Source: Liquorilactobacillus mali KCTC 3596 = DSM 20444
GTDB taxonomy: Bacteria > Bacillota > Bacilli > Lactobacillales > Lactobacillaceae
Direction: 5' to 3'
DNA: 64,000 nucleotides
NCBI RefSeq assembly: GCF_000260415.1
Contig: NZ_BACP01000036.1
Coordinates: forward strand, 1 to 64,000
In this document: positions 10,984 to 20,524 of the stretch, piece after piece
Layout of the letters: every line of letters begins with the position of its first letter
Position numbering within the stretch: position 1 is the stretch's first letter
Position numbers and translations under genes: made by a program
The notes under the pieces: model-generated
Databases searched by the model: none
What the model was told of the DNA's origin: nothing
The model's input: the letters and a program-made list of their open reading frames with translations, nothing else

Positions 10984-11030
10984 TTAACTATTATTCATAG
11001 TTTTTTCAAACTTGAATCCTATACTATAAC
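10984..11030 (+). promoter_or_regulatory. promoter region of sRNA candidate 1
   Basis: TATACT at 11020-11025 is a good -10 box; the -35 is weak. A direct repeat ACTATTATTCAT occurs at 10973 and 10987, just upstream, and could bind a regulator. Confidence 0.4.
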
Positions 11031-11031
11031 C

Positions 11032-11148
11032 ATAGTCTTGATACAAAACATCCCGCTCCCCCAAAACGGAGATGCTATAGACTACTAAAATTCGTTTTTT
11101 CTCTACTCCCTTTCTCCGTGGTTAACCCCAAGACCACGGAGTTTTTTG
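11032..11148 (+). ncRNA. candidate small RNA 1 with C-rich apical loop
   Basis: No reading frame is present in this 556-nt gap (10856-11411). The RNA would fold as an outer stem AGTCT/AGACT enclosing CATC-CCG / CGG-GATG with the loop CTCCCCCAAAA (11056-11066). It ends in a 9-bp intrinsic terminator, CTCCGTGGT/ACCACGGAG (11114-11141), followed by six T. The terminator loop also carries CCCC. The terminator sequence resembles that of candidate 3, and the C-loop is shared with candidates 2 and 3. Exposed CUCCCCC could pair with Shine-Dalgarno sequences, as in the UCCC-motif sRNAs of staphylococci and Listeria. The rest of the gap up to 11411 is the AT-rich promoter region of the FMN reductase gene. 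Confidence 0.6.
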
Positions 11149-11411
11149 TGTAATAAACAGCTAATTGACTGTGGAAAAAACTAATTACAGAGAAACTCCA
11201 GAGCTTATTTCATTCGATAATTAATTGACTTCACTAACATTGTAGCGTCATATGTCTTTTTTACCCAATAGATACATCTCACATGAATCTAAATTAAATA
11301 AAATTTACAATAAAATAATTATTGATAATCAAAGTAAAAGTTGTTGCTTTTTTTATCACATGTTGTTATAGTTACTGTGTCAAGAACATAAAAAATAAGG
11401 AGTGATTTTTA

Positions 11412-11966
11412 ATGACTAAAACAGTTGGTCTAATCGTTGGTAGTTTAAGAAAAGGTTCTTTTACTAGAGCTGTAGCCGAACAAATGGCTGCACAATTGCC
11501 CGAAGGATTTGAAGTTAAAAAAATTGATATTAGCAAGCTCGATTTATACAATCAGGATTTGGATGATGAAGGTAGAGTTCCTGCAAGCTGGACTGAGTTC
11601 CGTGAGGCAATGAAAACTGTCGATGCAGTGATTTTTGCAACACCTGAATTTAACCGTTCTGTTCCTGGAGCATTAAAAAATGCACTCGATGTTGGTTCAC
11701 GTCCTTATGGAGCAAGTGTCTGGGACAAAAAGCCAGCAATTATTCTGAGCGTCTCACCAGGTGCAATTAGTGGCTTTGGTGCTAACCATCACCTTCGTCA
11801 ATCATTAGTATTTCTCAACATGCCTACTATTCAACAACCTGAACTATATATTGGTAATGTCACAGAACTACTTGATGATGATTTGAAAATTACTAATGAA
11901 GGAACTATTAAGTTTCTTGGCAGTGCGATGGTCACCTTTGCTGATTTCATCAATCGTCTGTCTTAA
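11412..11966 (+). CDS. NADPH-dependent FMN reductase
   Basis: 184-aa flavodoxin-like FMN_red protein. The N-terminal GSLRKGSFTR loop binds the FMN phosphate, and FATPEFNRSVPGALKNALD is the family hallmark. It reduces FMN or quinone-like compounds using NADPH. ATG follows AAGGAG at the usual distance. Monocistronic, with its own terminator at 12009-12047. Several flavoenzymes surround it, but no direct link is shown. Confidence 0.9.
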   Translation: MTKTVGLIVGSLRKGSFTRAVAEQMAAQLPEGFEVKKIDISKLDLYNQDLDDEGRVPASWTEFREAMKTVDAVIFATPEFNRSVPGALKNALDVGSRPYGASVWDKKPAIILSVSPGAISGFGANHHLRQSLVFLNMPTIQQPELYIGNVTELLDDDLKITNEGTIKFLGSAMVTFADFINRLS

Positions 11967-12008
11967 AATTCTTCAATATAATTTCATGTATTCAAACAAA
12001 CAGATATG

Positions 12009-12047
12009 AAACTGGTGACTGGCTCATTACTGGCTGCCAGTTTTTTA
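12009..12047 (+). terminator. terminator of the FMN reductase gene
   Basis: AAACTGG ... CCAGTTT stem followed by a T-run. It overlaps a spurious 65-codon frame. Confidence 0.75.
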
Positions 12048-12222
12048 TTTGCTTTTAAATTTGTTATTTTTAAATACCTTAATTCATTCTCAATAGCCAA
12101 CTTTATTAATCTTGGAAGAGCTGTAAATCTGGTTCAGTACGGTAATGCTCTTTCCTTGATTGTGAATAAGTTTCAATATAAGATTAGGGTGTATCAAAAA
12201 TAATGAAAGGTGGTACTCAAGA

Positions 12223-12699
12223 ATGACGAAAACAATTGATTCTTCCAAAACACAGTTACAGTTAAACCAGCTATTAGCAGATTTGACTCAACTGCAAAAT
12301 AATATTCAACAAACCCACTGGTATATGCGTGGTAAGAATTTCTTTCATCTGCATCCACTAATGGATGATTATAAAGATCAGTTGGGTGAACAACTTGATG
12401 AACTCGCTGAAAGACTTATTGCGTTGGGTGGAAGTCCTTATGCTACAGTCAAAGAATTTATTTCTAATACTGGTTTGCCAGACGAAAAAATCGAATTTAA
12501 TCAGTTTACCTTGCCTGAATTAATGAGTAGATTGTTAGATGAGTTTAAATATTTGCGTGATCAGTACCAAATCGGGATAGAGGTTACTGATGAGGAAAAG
12601 GATTTCCCAACTCAAGATATTCTAAATGGATATAAGAGTGACACCGATAAAATAATTTGGATGATTAGTGCTTACTTAGATGAAAGTCCTACTGATTAG
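12223..12699 (+). CDS. dps: Dps family ferritin-like protein
   Basis: 158-aa dodecameric mini-ferritin that stores iron and protects DNA from peroxide. The conserved ferroxidase segment TQLQNNIQQTHWYMRG, with the HxxH/DxxxE pattern in FHLHPLMDDYKDQLGEQLDELAERL, is complete. The ribosome site AAAGGTGG is well placed. Useful next to GlpO, which makes hydrogen peroxide, though the genes are not linked. Confidence 0.92.
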   Translation: MTKTIDSSKTQLQLNQLLADLTQLQNNIQQTHWYMRGKNFFHLHPLMDDYKDQLGEQLDELAERLIALGGSPYATVKEFISNTGLPDEKIEFNQFTLPELMSRLLDEFKYLRDQYQIGIEVTDEEKDFPTQDILNGYKSDTDKIIWMISAYLDESPTD

Positions 12700-12714
12700 T
12701 ATTGACTAAAGAAT

Positions 12715-12777
12715 AAAAAAGTAGCACCTTAAAGCGATCTTTTAATGGGACACTTTAACGGGTTACTTTTTTATTTT
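12715..12777 (+). terminator. terminator after dps
   Basis: AAAAGTA-C-CC-TTAAAG ... CTTTAA-GGG-TTACTTTTTT imperfect stem followed by a T-run. Confidence 0.75.
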
Positions 12778-12895
12778 TTTGTTTTGTAATTATTCTAATT
12801 TAATTTGATTTGAGCTATAATGGCCTTGAATAAATGGTGTTATCTTTTCTATCGTAAATTTTGATGCTGTTCCCAATTATTTTTGGAGGTGCCTT

Positions 12896-13663
12896 ATGAA
12901 AGTTGCAATTTTTTCAACATGTGTCGTCGACCTACTCTTTCCCAATGTTGGACAAGCGATGGTCGAAGTACTAGAAAGAATCGGTTGTGAAACTTCTCTA
13001 CCAACTAATCAGGTTTGCTGTGGTCAACCTACATATAACAGTGGCTACCATAAAGAAAGCAACAAAGTTTTTTACAACGAAATTGATGCATTGTTATCTA
13101 CCGATGCTGATTATATCGTTGGTCCAGCAGGCTCTTGTGTTGCGATGCTACGTCAATATCCGCACATTCTAAAAGATAATCCTGACTACTCCAAAAAAGC
13201 ACAAGAATTGGCCGATAAAAGTTATGAGTTCTCACAGTTTGTTTATAATATTTTGGGCGTTGTTGATGCAGGAGCACAACTTGATGCCGTTGCAACTTAT
13301 CACCGATCTTGCCACATGACTCGGCTGCTCGGTGAAAAAACCGCTCCTTTTGCTTTATTAGACAATGTTAAAGACTTAAAAATGGTTCCACTCCCTCATC
13401 TTGAGAATTGTTGCGGCTTTGGAGGAACTTTCTCCGTTAAGGAACCGGAAATCTCAAAACAAATGGTTGATGAAAAAGTGGACTCAATTATCAGTACGGG
13501 TGCACGGGTTTTAATTAGTGCCGATGCATCCTGTCTAATGAATATTGGTGGCCGTTTCAGTCGTCGAAATGAAAATATCAAAATTATGCATATTGCAGAG
13601 GTACTCAATCATAATGTGGATGCCAGTCGTATCCGGTACAAAAATCAGCCAACTACTGTTTAG
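12896..13663 (+). CDS. lutA: L-lactate utilization protein LutA
   Basis: 255-aa CCG-domain iron-sulfur subunit of the LutABC L-lactate dehydrogenase complex, which oxidises L-lactate to pyruvate. The two cysteine-rich CCG motifs are CCGQPTYNSGYH (about residue 41) and NCCGFGGTFSVK (about residue 177). GGAGG precedes ATG. First gene of lutABC, 12 nt before lutB. With the lar operon in the same window it suggests that lactate of either isomer can be used. Confidence 0.93.
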   Translation: MKVAIFSTCVVDLLFPNVGQAMVEVLERIGCETSLPTNQVCCGQPTYNSGYHKESNKVFYNEIDALLSTDADYIVGPAGSCVAMLRQYPHILKDNPDYSKKAQELADKSYEFSQFVYNILGVVDAGAQLDAVATYHRSCHMTRLLGEKTAPFALLDNVKDLKMVPLPHLENCCGFGGTFSVKEPEISKQMVDEKVDSIISTGARVLISADASCLMNIGGRFSRRNENIKIMHIAEVLNHNVDASRIRYKNQPTTV

Positions 13664-13675
13664 AAGGAGGCAATT

Positions 13676-15154
13676 ATGACAATATCAACTAGTGATAAAC
13701 CCTTTTTAACACGTGTCAAAGAATCTGAAAATGACCACTTTATGCAGCAATCAGTTGCAAAGGCGCAAGATGCACAATGGGACAAAAGAACTGCTGCTCG
13801 AGAAGAACTCGGTAATTGGGAACAATGGCGCGATTTAGGTGAACAAATTCGGCAGCACGTTATTAAATACCTACCGGATTACTTGGAACAATTTAGTGAT
13901 AACGTTGAGAAAAAGGGCGGTCATGTTTTCTTTGCTCAAACTGATGAACAGGCCGTAAATTATATTAAAAAAATTGCAAAAGAGAAGAAAGCACATAGAA
14001 TCGTAAAATCAAAATCAATGGTTACAACTGAAATCAATCTTGATAAAGCATTATTGTCCCTTCCAGAAACTTCAATAATGGAAACTGATCTTGCAGAATT
14101 CATTTTGCAAGAAGACAACTGGGATGAACCAACACATATTGTTTTTCCTACCCTGCACAAAAATCGTGATCAGATCCAAAATGTTTTTAAGAAGCTTGGT
14201 TACTCGGGCAGCAACGACCCTGAGGAAATGGCTAAATTTGCACGAAAATATCTTCGTGAGTATTTTATGCAAGCCGATTTGGGAATTACTGGTTGTAATT
14301 TTGCCATTGCTGATAATGGCATGATTAATCTTGTAACTAATGAAGGAAATGCTGACTTAACAATGGCTATCCCAAAGACACAAATTGTTGTCATGGGAAT
14401 GGAAAGAATTGTACCAAGTCTTAAGGAAGCAGAAGTCCTAGATAATATGTTATCTCGAAGCGCAGTTGGTCAAAAGTTAACCAGCTATTGTTCATTCAGT
14501 GGACCACAAGTTAATGGAGAAAGCGATGGACCTACTGATTTTCATGTTGTTATTTTAGATAATGGTCGATCAAATGCTCTTGGAACAGATTTTGAGCCGG
14601 TTTTGCAATGTATTCGTTGTGGTGCTTGCTTAAATGTCTGCCCAATTTATCGTCATATCGGTGGACATGGCTATGGTTCAATTTATCCTGGCCCAATCGG
14701 AGCTGTCTTATCCCCAGTACTTGATGGCTATGAGAAATTTGGTGATTTACCGTTTGCTTCAAGTCTTTGTGCCGCTTGTACCGAGACATGTCCTGTGAGA
14801 ATTCCTTTACATCAATTACTTATCAAACATCGTAAAGTTATGATGGATAAATTAAAGATGGATCACAGCTTCAATAATGTTTTGATGAAAGGTGCTGGAG
14901 TTGCCACAAGCTCTCCAATTCTCTTCAAGATTGCCTTGGAAGGTGCCCATATGGGATCAGCACCTTTGTCTAAGAGTAAAGAAACTTCAGTTGATAATCT
15001 GTTCAACTATGGTCATATTGAGAAGGCCCCTTCAATTGCCTCCGGTTGGACTGATGTTCGTGACCTGGCAAGACCCCCAAAGCATTCCGATGATTTCAGG
15101 AGTTGGTATAAGAAACATAAAAAAGAACAGCAAGAAGGTGTTTCACATGACTAA
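13676..15154 (+). CDS. lutB: L-lactate utilization iron-sulfur protein LutB
   Basis: 492 aa. An N-terminal LUD domain (about residues 65-300) is followed by two 4Fe-4S ferredoxin motifs, CIRCGACLNVCPIYR and CAACTETCPVRIPLHQ, and a C-terminal LutB tail. It shuttles electrons from L-lactate oxidation to an unknown acceptor. It overlaps lutC by 8 nt. Confidence 0.95.
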   Translation: MTISTSDKPFLTRVKESENDHFMQQSVAKAQDAQWDKRTAAREELGNWEQWRDLGEQIRQHVIKYLPDYLEQFSDNVEKKGGHVFFAQTDEQAVNYIKKIAKEKKAHRIVKSKSMVTTEINLDKALLSLPETSIMETDLAEFILQEDNWDEPTHIVFPTLHKNRDQIQNVFKKLGYSGSNDPEEMAKFARKYLREYFMQADLGITGCNFAIADNGMINLVTNEGNADLTMAIPKTQIVVMGMERIVPSLKEAEVLDNMLSRSAVGQKLTSYCSFSGPQVNGESDGPTDFHVVILDNGRSNALGTDFEPVLQCIRCGACLNVCPIYRHIGGHGYGSIYPGPIGAVLSPVLDGYEKFGDLPFASSLCAACTETCPVRIPLHQLLIKHRKVMMDKLKMDHSFNNVLMKGAGVATSSPILFKIALEGAHMGSAPLSKSKETSVDNLFNYGHIEKAPSIASGWTDVRDLARPPKHSDDFRSWYKKHKKEQQEGVSHD

Positions 15155-15851
15155 TTCAAATCGCGAAATCTTTCTTGATAAAATCGCAACTAAGGCTGGT
15201 AGGCCTAGGCATCAGTTGAAAAATCATCCCTTCGTTCCTATCAATGATTTACCGGAATCAACCTTAGCTGGTAAGTCCCAAGATGAATTGCTTGAGCTTG
15301 CGCAAAAAAATAGTGAAGCAGTCCATGTTACTTTTGAGAAAACTAATAGAAGCTCGCTTTCAGCTTTATTAAACGATTTTTTGAGTGCAAAGGACATTAA
15401 CAATTTAATACTGCCTACCTGTGATAAATGGACTACTTTTGGATTGTCTGATTGGGAGAATAAGCTTGTAGATTCTGCAGAATTTTGGGCTCCTGAGAGT
15501 TCACGTACTGAAAATCTCGCTAAAGCAAATGCTGCAGATGGAGCAATTGGATTTGCTGATTATTTACTAGCCGAGTCTGGCACAATTACGGTCGCTACTA
15601 CTCCTGGACAAGGGCGTGGTTTCCACTTCTTGCCAACTCACTATCTCAGCATTATTCCTAAAAGCCATATTCTTTCCCGCAGCAGGCAGGCTATGCGCAA
15701 ATACGAAGCAGCCATCACCTCTGGTAGATTAACAACTTCAAACATTAACTTTATTACTGGGCCGTCAAATTCTGGTGATATCGAAATGGTCCTTGTTGTT
15801 GGTGTCCATGGTCCACTTGACATGACGTATGTTGTTGTTGAAGACTTATAA
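15147..15851 (+). CDS. lutC: L-lactate utilization protein LutC
   Basis: 234-aa LUD-domain protein, third subunit of the Lut complex. The start MTNSNREIFLDKIATKAGRPR at 15147 has AAGAAGGTG upstream and overlaps lutB (ATGACTAA); the longer frame from 14892 lies inside lutB. The C-terminal segment ...GPSNSGDIEMVLVVGVHGPL is the LUD family ending. Confidence 0.93.
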   Translation: MTNSNREIFLDKIATKAGRPRHQLKNHPFVPINDLPESTLAGKSQDELLELAQKNSEAVHVTFEKTNRSSLSALLNDFLSAKDINNLILPTCDKWTTFGLSDWENKLVDSAEFWAPESSRTENLAKANAADGAIGFADYLLAESGTITVATTPGQGRGFHFLPTHYLSIIPKSHILSRSRQAMRKYEAAITSGRLTTSNINFITGPSNSGDIEMVLVVGVHGPLDMTYVVVEDL

Positions 15852-15907
15852 CTAGAATAATGTATCAAATAGTTGATGATATAAAACTTATTTATGTAAT
15901 TATCAAA

Positions 15908-15952
15908 GAAATTGTGTATGAGTAATCTTTCATAACACAATTTTTTTGATTT
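15908..15952 (+). terminator. terminator of lutABC
   Basis: AAATTGTGT-ATGA ... TTCAT-AACACAATTT followed by seven T. The remaining 200 nt to the next gene end are AT-rich with nothing else recognised. Confidence 0.8.
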
Positions 15953-16157
15953 TATAACAATACCATTTTATTTTTCACGTGAAACACTTTGGAAGTAAAT
16001 TCTAATTACTTGGGATGATGCTTCTTGCAATCTTAACTAAATAATTTAGTGGCTACCTAGATTAGTACAGTCTGAATGTTTAATTTAAAATATGTAACGT
16101 TAAAAAACCATCAATTTTTTAACTTTTACTGAAATTTTGCTATTTATTAACCAACCT

Positions 16158-18158
16158 CTAAATTTTTTTGTATTTATCAACCAGATGAATTTCGTTTATA
16201 ATTCCTCTAGCCTCTTGTGTCCCCTCATAAATTCGCCGAGCTCGTTTTGAATCTCCAATATTCAATAGTGTTATTCCTTCATTTTGTGTAAATTGTTGTA
16301 AATCGTCAAAGCCTGGGGTGTAGCTTCTCATTCCTAAGCATACAAAAGCTTTATCAAAAAGTAATTTTCTTTCTTTACCCGCACAACTCACAACTGCTGC
16401 TGTGTTTGAAATTGACAACAACTTAGTCCCAACAAATTGTTTAACGTTATATTTATCTAATAATTCTTTCATCCCAAGTTTAGTAATTATATCCAAGTCT
16501 TTTCCTATTTCAGGTAACAGTTCTACCATCGTTACTTTACAATTTTGATGTTCTGTAAAATATTCCATCACATCTAGACCAACGGCACCTCCACCAATCA
16601 CCAAAATATTTTCTCCTTGATTGAAATCTTCTAAATTATTCAGTAAATCAAAAATATCAAATACATGTGAATTGTTTCCCGTGCGTGCTTCTTGCAAGCC
16701 TTCAATTGATGGTAAAAATGGATGGGCACCAGTTGCGTTAACAATAATATCTGGCTTTTGATTTTTAATTATATCTAAATCCACATATTCATTTAGATGT
16801 ATTACAAGGTTGCTCAAATGTTCTGCTCTCACTTGTAAATAGTTTACATAATCATCTATTCTGTGCTTGTCAGGCAGCCGAGCAATCTCATGTGCTAATC
16901 CGCCCAAATAGCTTTTTTTCTCATATAAATAAACCTCTGCTCCTATTTCTGCAGCAGAACAAGCTGCCTCAAGTCCAGTTGTTCCTCCACCAATTACGAC
17001 TATCTTAATTTTATTCTTTAATCTGTCTCGTTTAAAATCATCTTCGCCGATTACATCAGGATTCACGGTGCAACGTAAAGGAAGACCCTTACCAATTCGA
17101 TGGTCTGCACAGCCAATATTACATGAGATACACTTTCTCAGCATTTCTTCATTTCCAAACTTTACCTTATTGACCCAGTTAGGTTCTGCAATCAACCCCC
17201 GTCCCATCGCTACCAAATCAGCCTGTCCTGTTTCCAATACTCTTTCAGTTACTTGCGGAGACCTAAAGTTTCCGGAAGTAATAGTGACTTTATTGAACTT
17301 ATTTTTTACTTTCTGTGCCATGAAAGAACGCCAACCATCTGGTAGGTTCATCTTATCAATTTGATATTGTAAGTTATCATTGATTCCTGCAGAAACATTT
17401 AATATATCAGCTTCTTTGCTGAAATATTTCAATAATTCCAACACGTCTTCTACTGTATTTCCATCCTTAACAAACTCATCGGCACTGATTCTTACAGAAA
17501 TTGGAAAACGTGGGCCAACAGCTTTTCGGACAGATTCCAAAACCTCATTTGCAAATCTTGCTCGATTTTCTACCGAGCCACCATACTGATCATTTCTGTG
17601 ATTATAGTGTGGTGAAAGAAACTGATCAAGTAAGTAGCTATGACCAGCATGAATTTCAATACAATCAAAACCAGCTCTTTTTGCACGATCTGCTGCTGCT
17701 GCATACCTATTGACAATCAACTTTATTTCCTCAACTGTTAAAGGTCGAGGACAATTCATTCCTTTTTTAGAAGGTACGTCCGATGCAGATACCGGTTGAA
17801 TTCCATTTAACCTCAAATTAGTTGCAGATGCTCCAGCATGGTTAATCTGGACGGAAGTACATGCACCATAAGCATGCATCCTCTCATTAAATTTCCAAAG
17901 GCCTGGTAAGAATTGATCATTATCCATCCTTAATTGGGTAGTTCCATTTGTCCCCATTGGATAGTCAAAACAAACATTTTCCAATGTAATTAAGGCTGTC
18001 CCACCCTTTGCTCTTTGCTCATAATATTTAATATGATTATCATTAATTGTACCATCGTAATTAGCAAAATTAGATCCCATCGGGGGCATAACAATCCTAT
18101 TCTTTAGTGTCATACCATTAATCGTAATAGGTTCAAAAATATGTGGGTATCTATTCAT
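16158..18158 (-). CDS. enoate reductase-like flavoprotein (OYE + FAD domains)
   Basis: 666 aa, the size of the 2,4-dienoyl-CoA/enoate reductase family. Residues 1-340 form an Old Yellow Enzyme FMN barrel (IHAGHSYLLDQFLSPHYNHRNDQYGG, AMGRGLIAEP). A 4Fe-4S cluster follows: CISCNIGC and a later Cys in LRCTVNP. The C-terminal half is a pyridine-nucleotide/FAD reductase with two GxGxxG folds (VVIGGGTTGLEAA, LVIGGGAVGLDVM). Such enzymes reduce an activated C=C bond with NAD(P)H. It is transcribed alone, downstream of the flavin reductase locus. The substrate is unknown; 2-enoates or hydroaromatics are possible. Confidence 0.85.
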   Translation of the reverse strand: MNRYPHIFEPITINGMTLKNRIVMPPMGSNFANYDGTINDNHIKYYEQRAKGGTALITLENVCFDYPMGTNGTTQLRMDNDQFLPGLWKFNERMHAYGACTSVQINHAGASATNLRLNGIQPVSASDVPSKKGMNCPRPLTVEEIKLIVNRYAAAADRAKRAGFDCIEIHAGHSYLLDQFLSPHYNHRNDQYGGSVENRARFANEVLESVRKAVGPRFPISVRISADEFVKDGNTVEDVLELLKYFSKEADILNVSAGINDNLQYQIDKMNLPDGWRSFMAQKVKNKFNKVTITSGNFRSPQVTERVLETGQADLVAMGRGLIAEPNWVNKVKFGNEEMLRKCISCNIGCADHRIGKGLPLRCTVNPDVIGEDDFKRDRLKNKIKIVVIGGGTTGLEAACSAAEIGAEVYLYEKKSYLGGLAHEIARLPDKHRIDDYVNYLQVRAEHLSNLVIHLNEYVDLDIIKNQKPDIIVNATGAHPFLPSIEGLQEARTGNNSHVFDIFDLLNNLEDFNQGENILVIGGGAVGLDVMEYFTEHQNCKVTMVELLPEIGKDLDIITKLGMKELLDKYNVKQFVGTKLLSISNTAAVVSCAGKERKLLFDKAFVCLGMRSYTPGFDDLQQFTQNEGITLLNIGDSKRARRIYEGTQEARGIINEIHLVDKYKKI

Positions 18159-18699
18159 CAGTAATTCTCTCCTTCTTGAAAGTTACGTTTTATTCTCTAT
18201 ATGACTTTGTTATTTAAAACTAACTTAATGCAAATAATCATTAGCAAAAAATAAACTATAATATTTATTTTATTTTCAAAAACATCTCCTTGTTATTTGT
18301 GATATCAAAATCAAGCTTTAAAATAATAATATTTTTGCTAATTTATTTAGGCTCCTACCTTGTACTATCTAAATTCCTTTAAAAACAGGAAATTAAGTTG
18401 AAAAAAAATAAAATAATATTGTTAAGATACACTGCACACCAAGAAAACAAGGTATTCTTTTTATTTTTTGTTACCTTATTCACATATTATAGTCAAAAAA
18501 ACAATATAATAAATAAATTAAATTTGAATAATTCATAAAAAAATTCTATTGAATTTTCTACTCAATATCCGTTGACGAATTGATTCTGACTTATTAGGAA
18601 TCATTTTATTATTCTTCATCTTATTTTTTCTAAACTGCCTGCCATTATAAATATTTAAATTCAACTCATTCTATAATTAAACAAATTCTAACAAAAAAA
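18159..18699 (-). promoter_or_regulatory. AT-rich upstream region of the enoate reductase gene
   Basis: About 540 nt, very AT-rich, without a credible reading frame or RNA gene. It contains the promoter of the minus-strand reductase gene. The ribosome site AAGGAGAG is just before the start. I see no riboswitch here. Confidence 0.4.
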
Positions 18700-18761
18700 C
18701 TGTAACTAGTTTCTCCAAATTAAATCAATTTAAAATTTGAGAAAGACAGTCACAGTATTTC
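18700..18761 (-). terminator. terminator of the FMN/FAD reductase gene
   Basis: Long imperfect inverted repeat with ends ACTGT/ACAGT and an inner TTTCTC-CAAATT / AAATTTG-AGAAA stem, with seven T on the minus strand. Confidence 0.75.
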
Positions 18762-18789
18762 TTCATTTGATATTATTAAATTTCTTTAT

Positions 18790-20499
18790 TTACATTTTAT
18801 CCTCGTAAATAATTGCTGCTCGACCCGCTGCAAAACCAGAAGAAAAGCTCCAACTATTCATCATGCTTGGCATTGAATCATGTCCATTCGCTCCACCAAT
18901 AATTTCACCAGCACCAAATAAATTCTTGATTGGACGATTAGCACTATTAAGTAAATTCATTTTTTCATCAACTATATATCCACCTAAAGTAGTAGCAAAT
19001 CTATCTCTTTGTTCCACAGCATAGAAAATACTGCCCTCAAACGAATGAAGATAATCAGCGGCCCTGCCAAATTCAGGATCTTCTTCATTTACCGCATATT
19101 CCTCATACTTCTCCAATGTTTTTATTAATCCTTGTTCGTCAATGTTTGCTTTATTAGCAATTTTTTCAAGTGATCCTTTTACAAAAATAGGAATCTTACT
19201 CCCATCGTTTTTCAAATATTCTTTTATTTCATTTTTAGAAAAGTCGTGTAACACTAATAACTTATAGAACTCCTTCCATGTTCTTTCATCCATAATTAAG
19301 TATGCAATCCTCTCTGATTGTTCCAAAATTGCATCTCGAAGTTTTGTATAAACGTCCGACTCATTAACTATTCTTTGGCCTTTTTTATTTACATAGATAG
19401 CTCCCATATCTGTTGCCATTTTAGAAGCATAAGTTGTTAGCTTAGCAATTCCAGGCTCCACCTCAACACCATGGGGATAGACCTTAAGCCAATTCTGGTC
19501 ATGAGCTTTCAACGATAGTGAATGTGTAAATTGATATGAGTCTCCAGTAGAAGTCATGGGTCCATAATAATCAATTCCCTCACCCTTTCCTTCTTTTAGT
19601 ACTTTAGCTCCATATCCTCCGGACGCTAATATCACACTTTTGGCTTTGATATAATAAGAGACATATTTACTTTCTGCAATGACCCCCTTCACCATGTTCT
19701 TCTCGATGGTCATGTTTTCCACTCGAACATCTAGTAGAATCTCCCCACCCTTTTTAAAAAATGCTTTAGCCATTTTGTCGATAAATTCATAACTACTCGA
19801 GCTAGGTAATTCAATCTGTCGTTCCACACTATGTTCAGGTGTCTGTGTTTGTGCTTTCCTATAATCTAAATTTGCAAAATCACTAACAAAATCAATTGCA
19901 TTTCCAATATTTTCTACCATGATTTTTGTTAAATCAGTATAATTTGTTTGCCTTGATTCTTTAGAAACATCCTTTGCAAGAAGACCAGGGGAATCACCGT
20001 AGTCCGATTCAAATATTTTTTTACTTGTTTTTGAACCTGTACCCACAACATTTGACCCATTCAAGATTGTCGCGCCACCCAGATATCCATTTTTTTCTAG
20101 CAAAATAACTTTAGAACCCAATGATAGTGCCTTACTAGCTGCTACTAATCCAGCACCACCACCACCTATGACTAAAGTATCTGTAACTATTTCCTTTTTT
20201 TTCTGAACTTGCGTATTTTCAGATTTCTTGCCGTTTAAATGTATTCCATTGTCAGTAATTGCTTCTTTTGCGGTATCTAAAATTGACTTGGTCATTATTG
20301 TCGCGCCGCTAATCGTATCAACATCAAAGCTTTGATTAGAAATTACATCACTCTTTAATTTGCTAAAAACTTGGTTAAATATTCCAGGCGTTTCCATGTG
20401 ATTTATAATTTTTAAATCCTTAATCTTGTTTTTTTCAATATCGACTTCAAATTCTATTTTTCCATTACGACCTTGGGTATTTAAATTTATTTTTTTCAT
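18790..20499 (-). CDS. FMN/FAD flavin reductase with covalent-FMN motif
   Basis: 569 aa. Residues 1-90 are an FMN_bind domain with the ApbE flavinylation motif DTISGAT; Thr67 is the expected FMN-phosphoester residue. Residues about 105-565 form the FAD_binding_2 domain of the fumarate/urocanate reductase superfamily (TLVIGGGGAGLVAASKAL; TLGGYIVD; LFGAGEIIGGANGHDSM). No signal peptide or haem motif, so it is cytoplasmic. Compared from memory with Shewanella flavocytochrome c3, the substrate His before GG and the dicarboxylate-binding Arg near the C terminus are replaced by Thr and Ser, arguing against fumarate. It starts 25 nt after the FAD-synthetase-like gene; apbE is nearby. Electron acceptor unknown. 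Confidence 0.85.
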   Translation of the reverse strand: MKKINLNTQGRNGKIEFEVDIEKNKIKDLKIINHMETPGIFNQVFSKLKSDVISNQSFDVDTISGATIMTKSILDTAKEAITDNGIHLNGKKSENTQVQKKKEIVTDTLVIGGGGAGLVAASKALSLGSKVILLEKNGYLGGATILNGSNVVGTGSKTSKKIFESDYGDSPGLLAKDVSKESRQTNYTDLTKIMVENIGNAIDFVSDFANLDYRKAQTQTPEHSVERQIELPSSSSYEFIDKMAKAFFKKGGEILLDVRVENMTIEKNMVKGVIAESKYVSYYIKAKSVILASGGYGAKVLKEGKGEGIDYYGPMTSTGDSYQFTHSLSLKAHDQNWLKVYPHGVEVEPGIAKLTTYASKMATDMGAIYVNKKGQRIVNESDVYTKLRDAILEQSERIAYLIMDERTWKEFYKLLVLHDFSKNEIKEYLKNDGSKIPIFVKGSLEKIANKANIDEQGLIKTLEKYEEYAVNEEDPEFGRAADYLHSFEGSIFYAVEQRDRFATTLGGYIVDEKMNLLNSANRPIKNLFGAGEIIGGANGHDSMPSMMNSWSFSSGFAAGRAAIIYEDKM

Positions 20500-20524
20500 T
20501 ATTTATTTCTCCTCAAAAATATTG

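Noticed and set aside
12006-12203. 65-codon frame after the FMN reductase gene
   Set aside because: Its beginning overlaps the intrinsic terminator at 12009-12047, it has no ribosome site, and the rest is AT-rich upstream sequence of dps.
14892-15146. Longer LutC start
   Set aside because: It lies inside lutB in another frame; the start at 15147 has a ribosome site and the normal LutC length.
18159-18789. FMN riboswitch before the flavin genes
   Set aside because: The gaps upstream of the enoate reductase, FAD-synthetase-like gene and glpK2 are AT-rich and lack the conserved RFN core.
18790-20499. Annotation as fumarate reductase
   Set aside because: The FAD fold fits the superfamily, but the dicarboxylate-binding Arg and the His before GG are replaced, so fumarate specificity is not supported.
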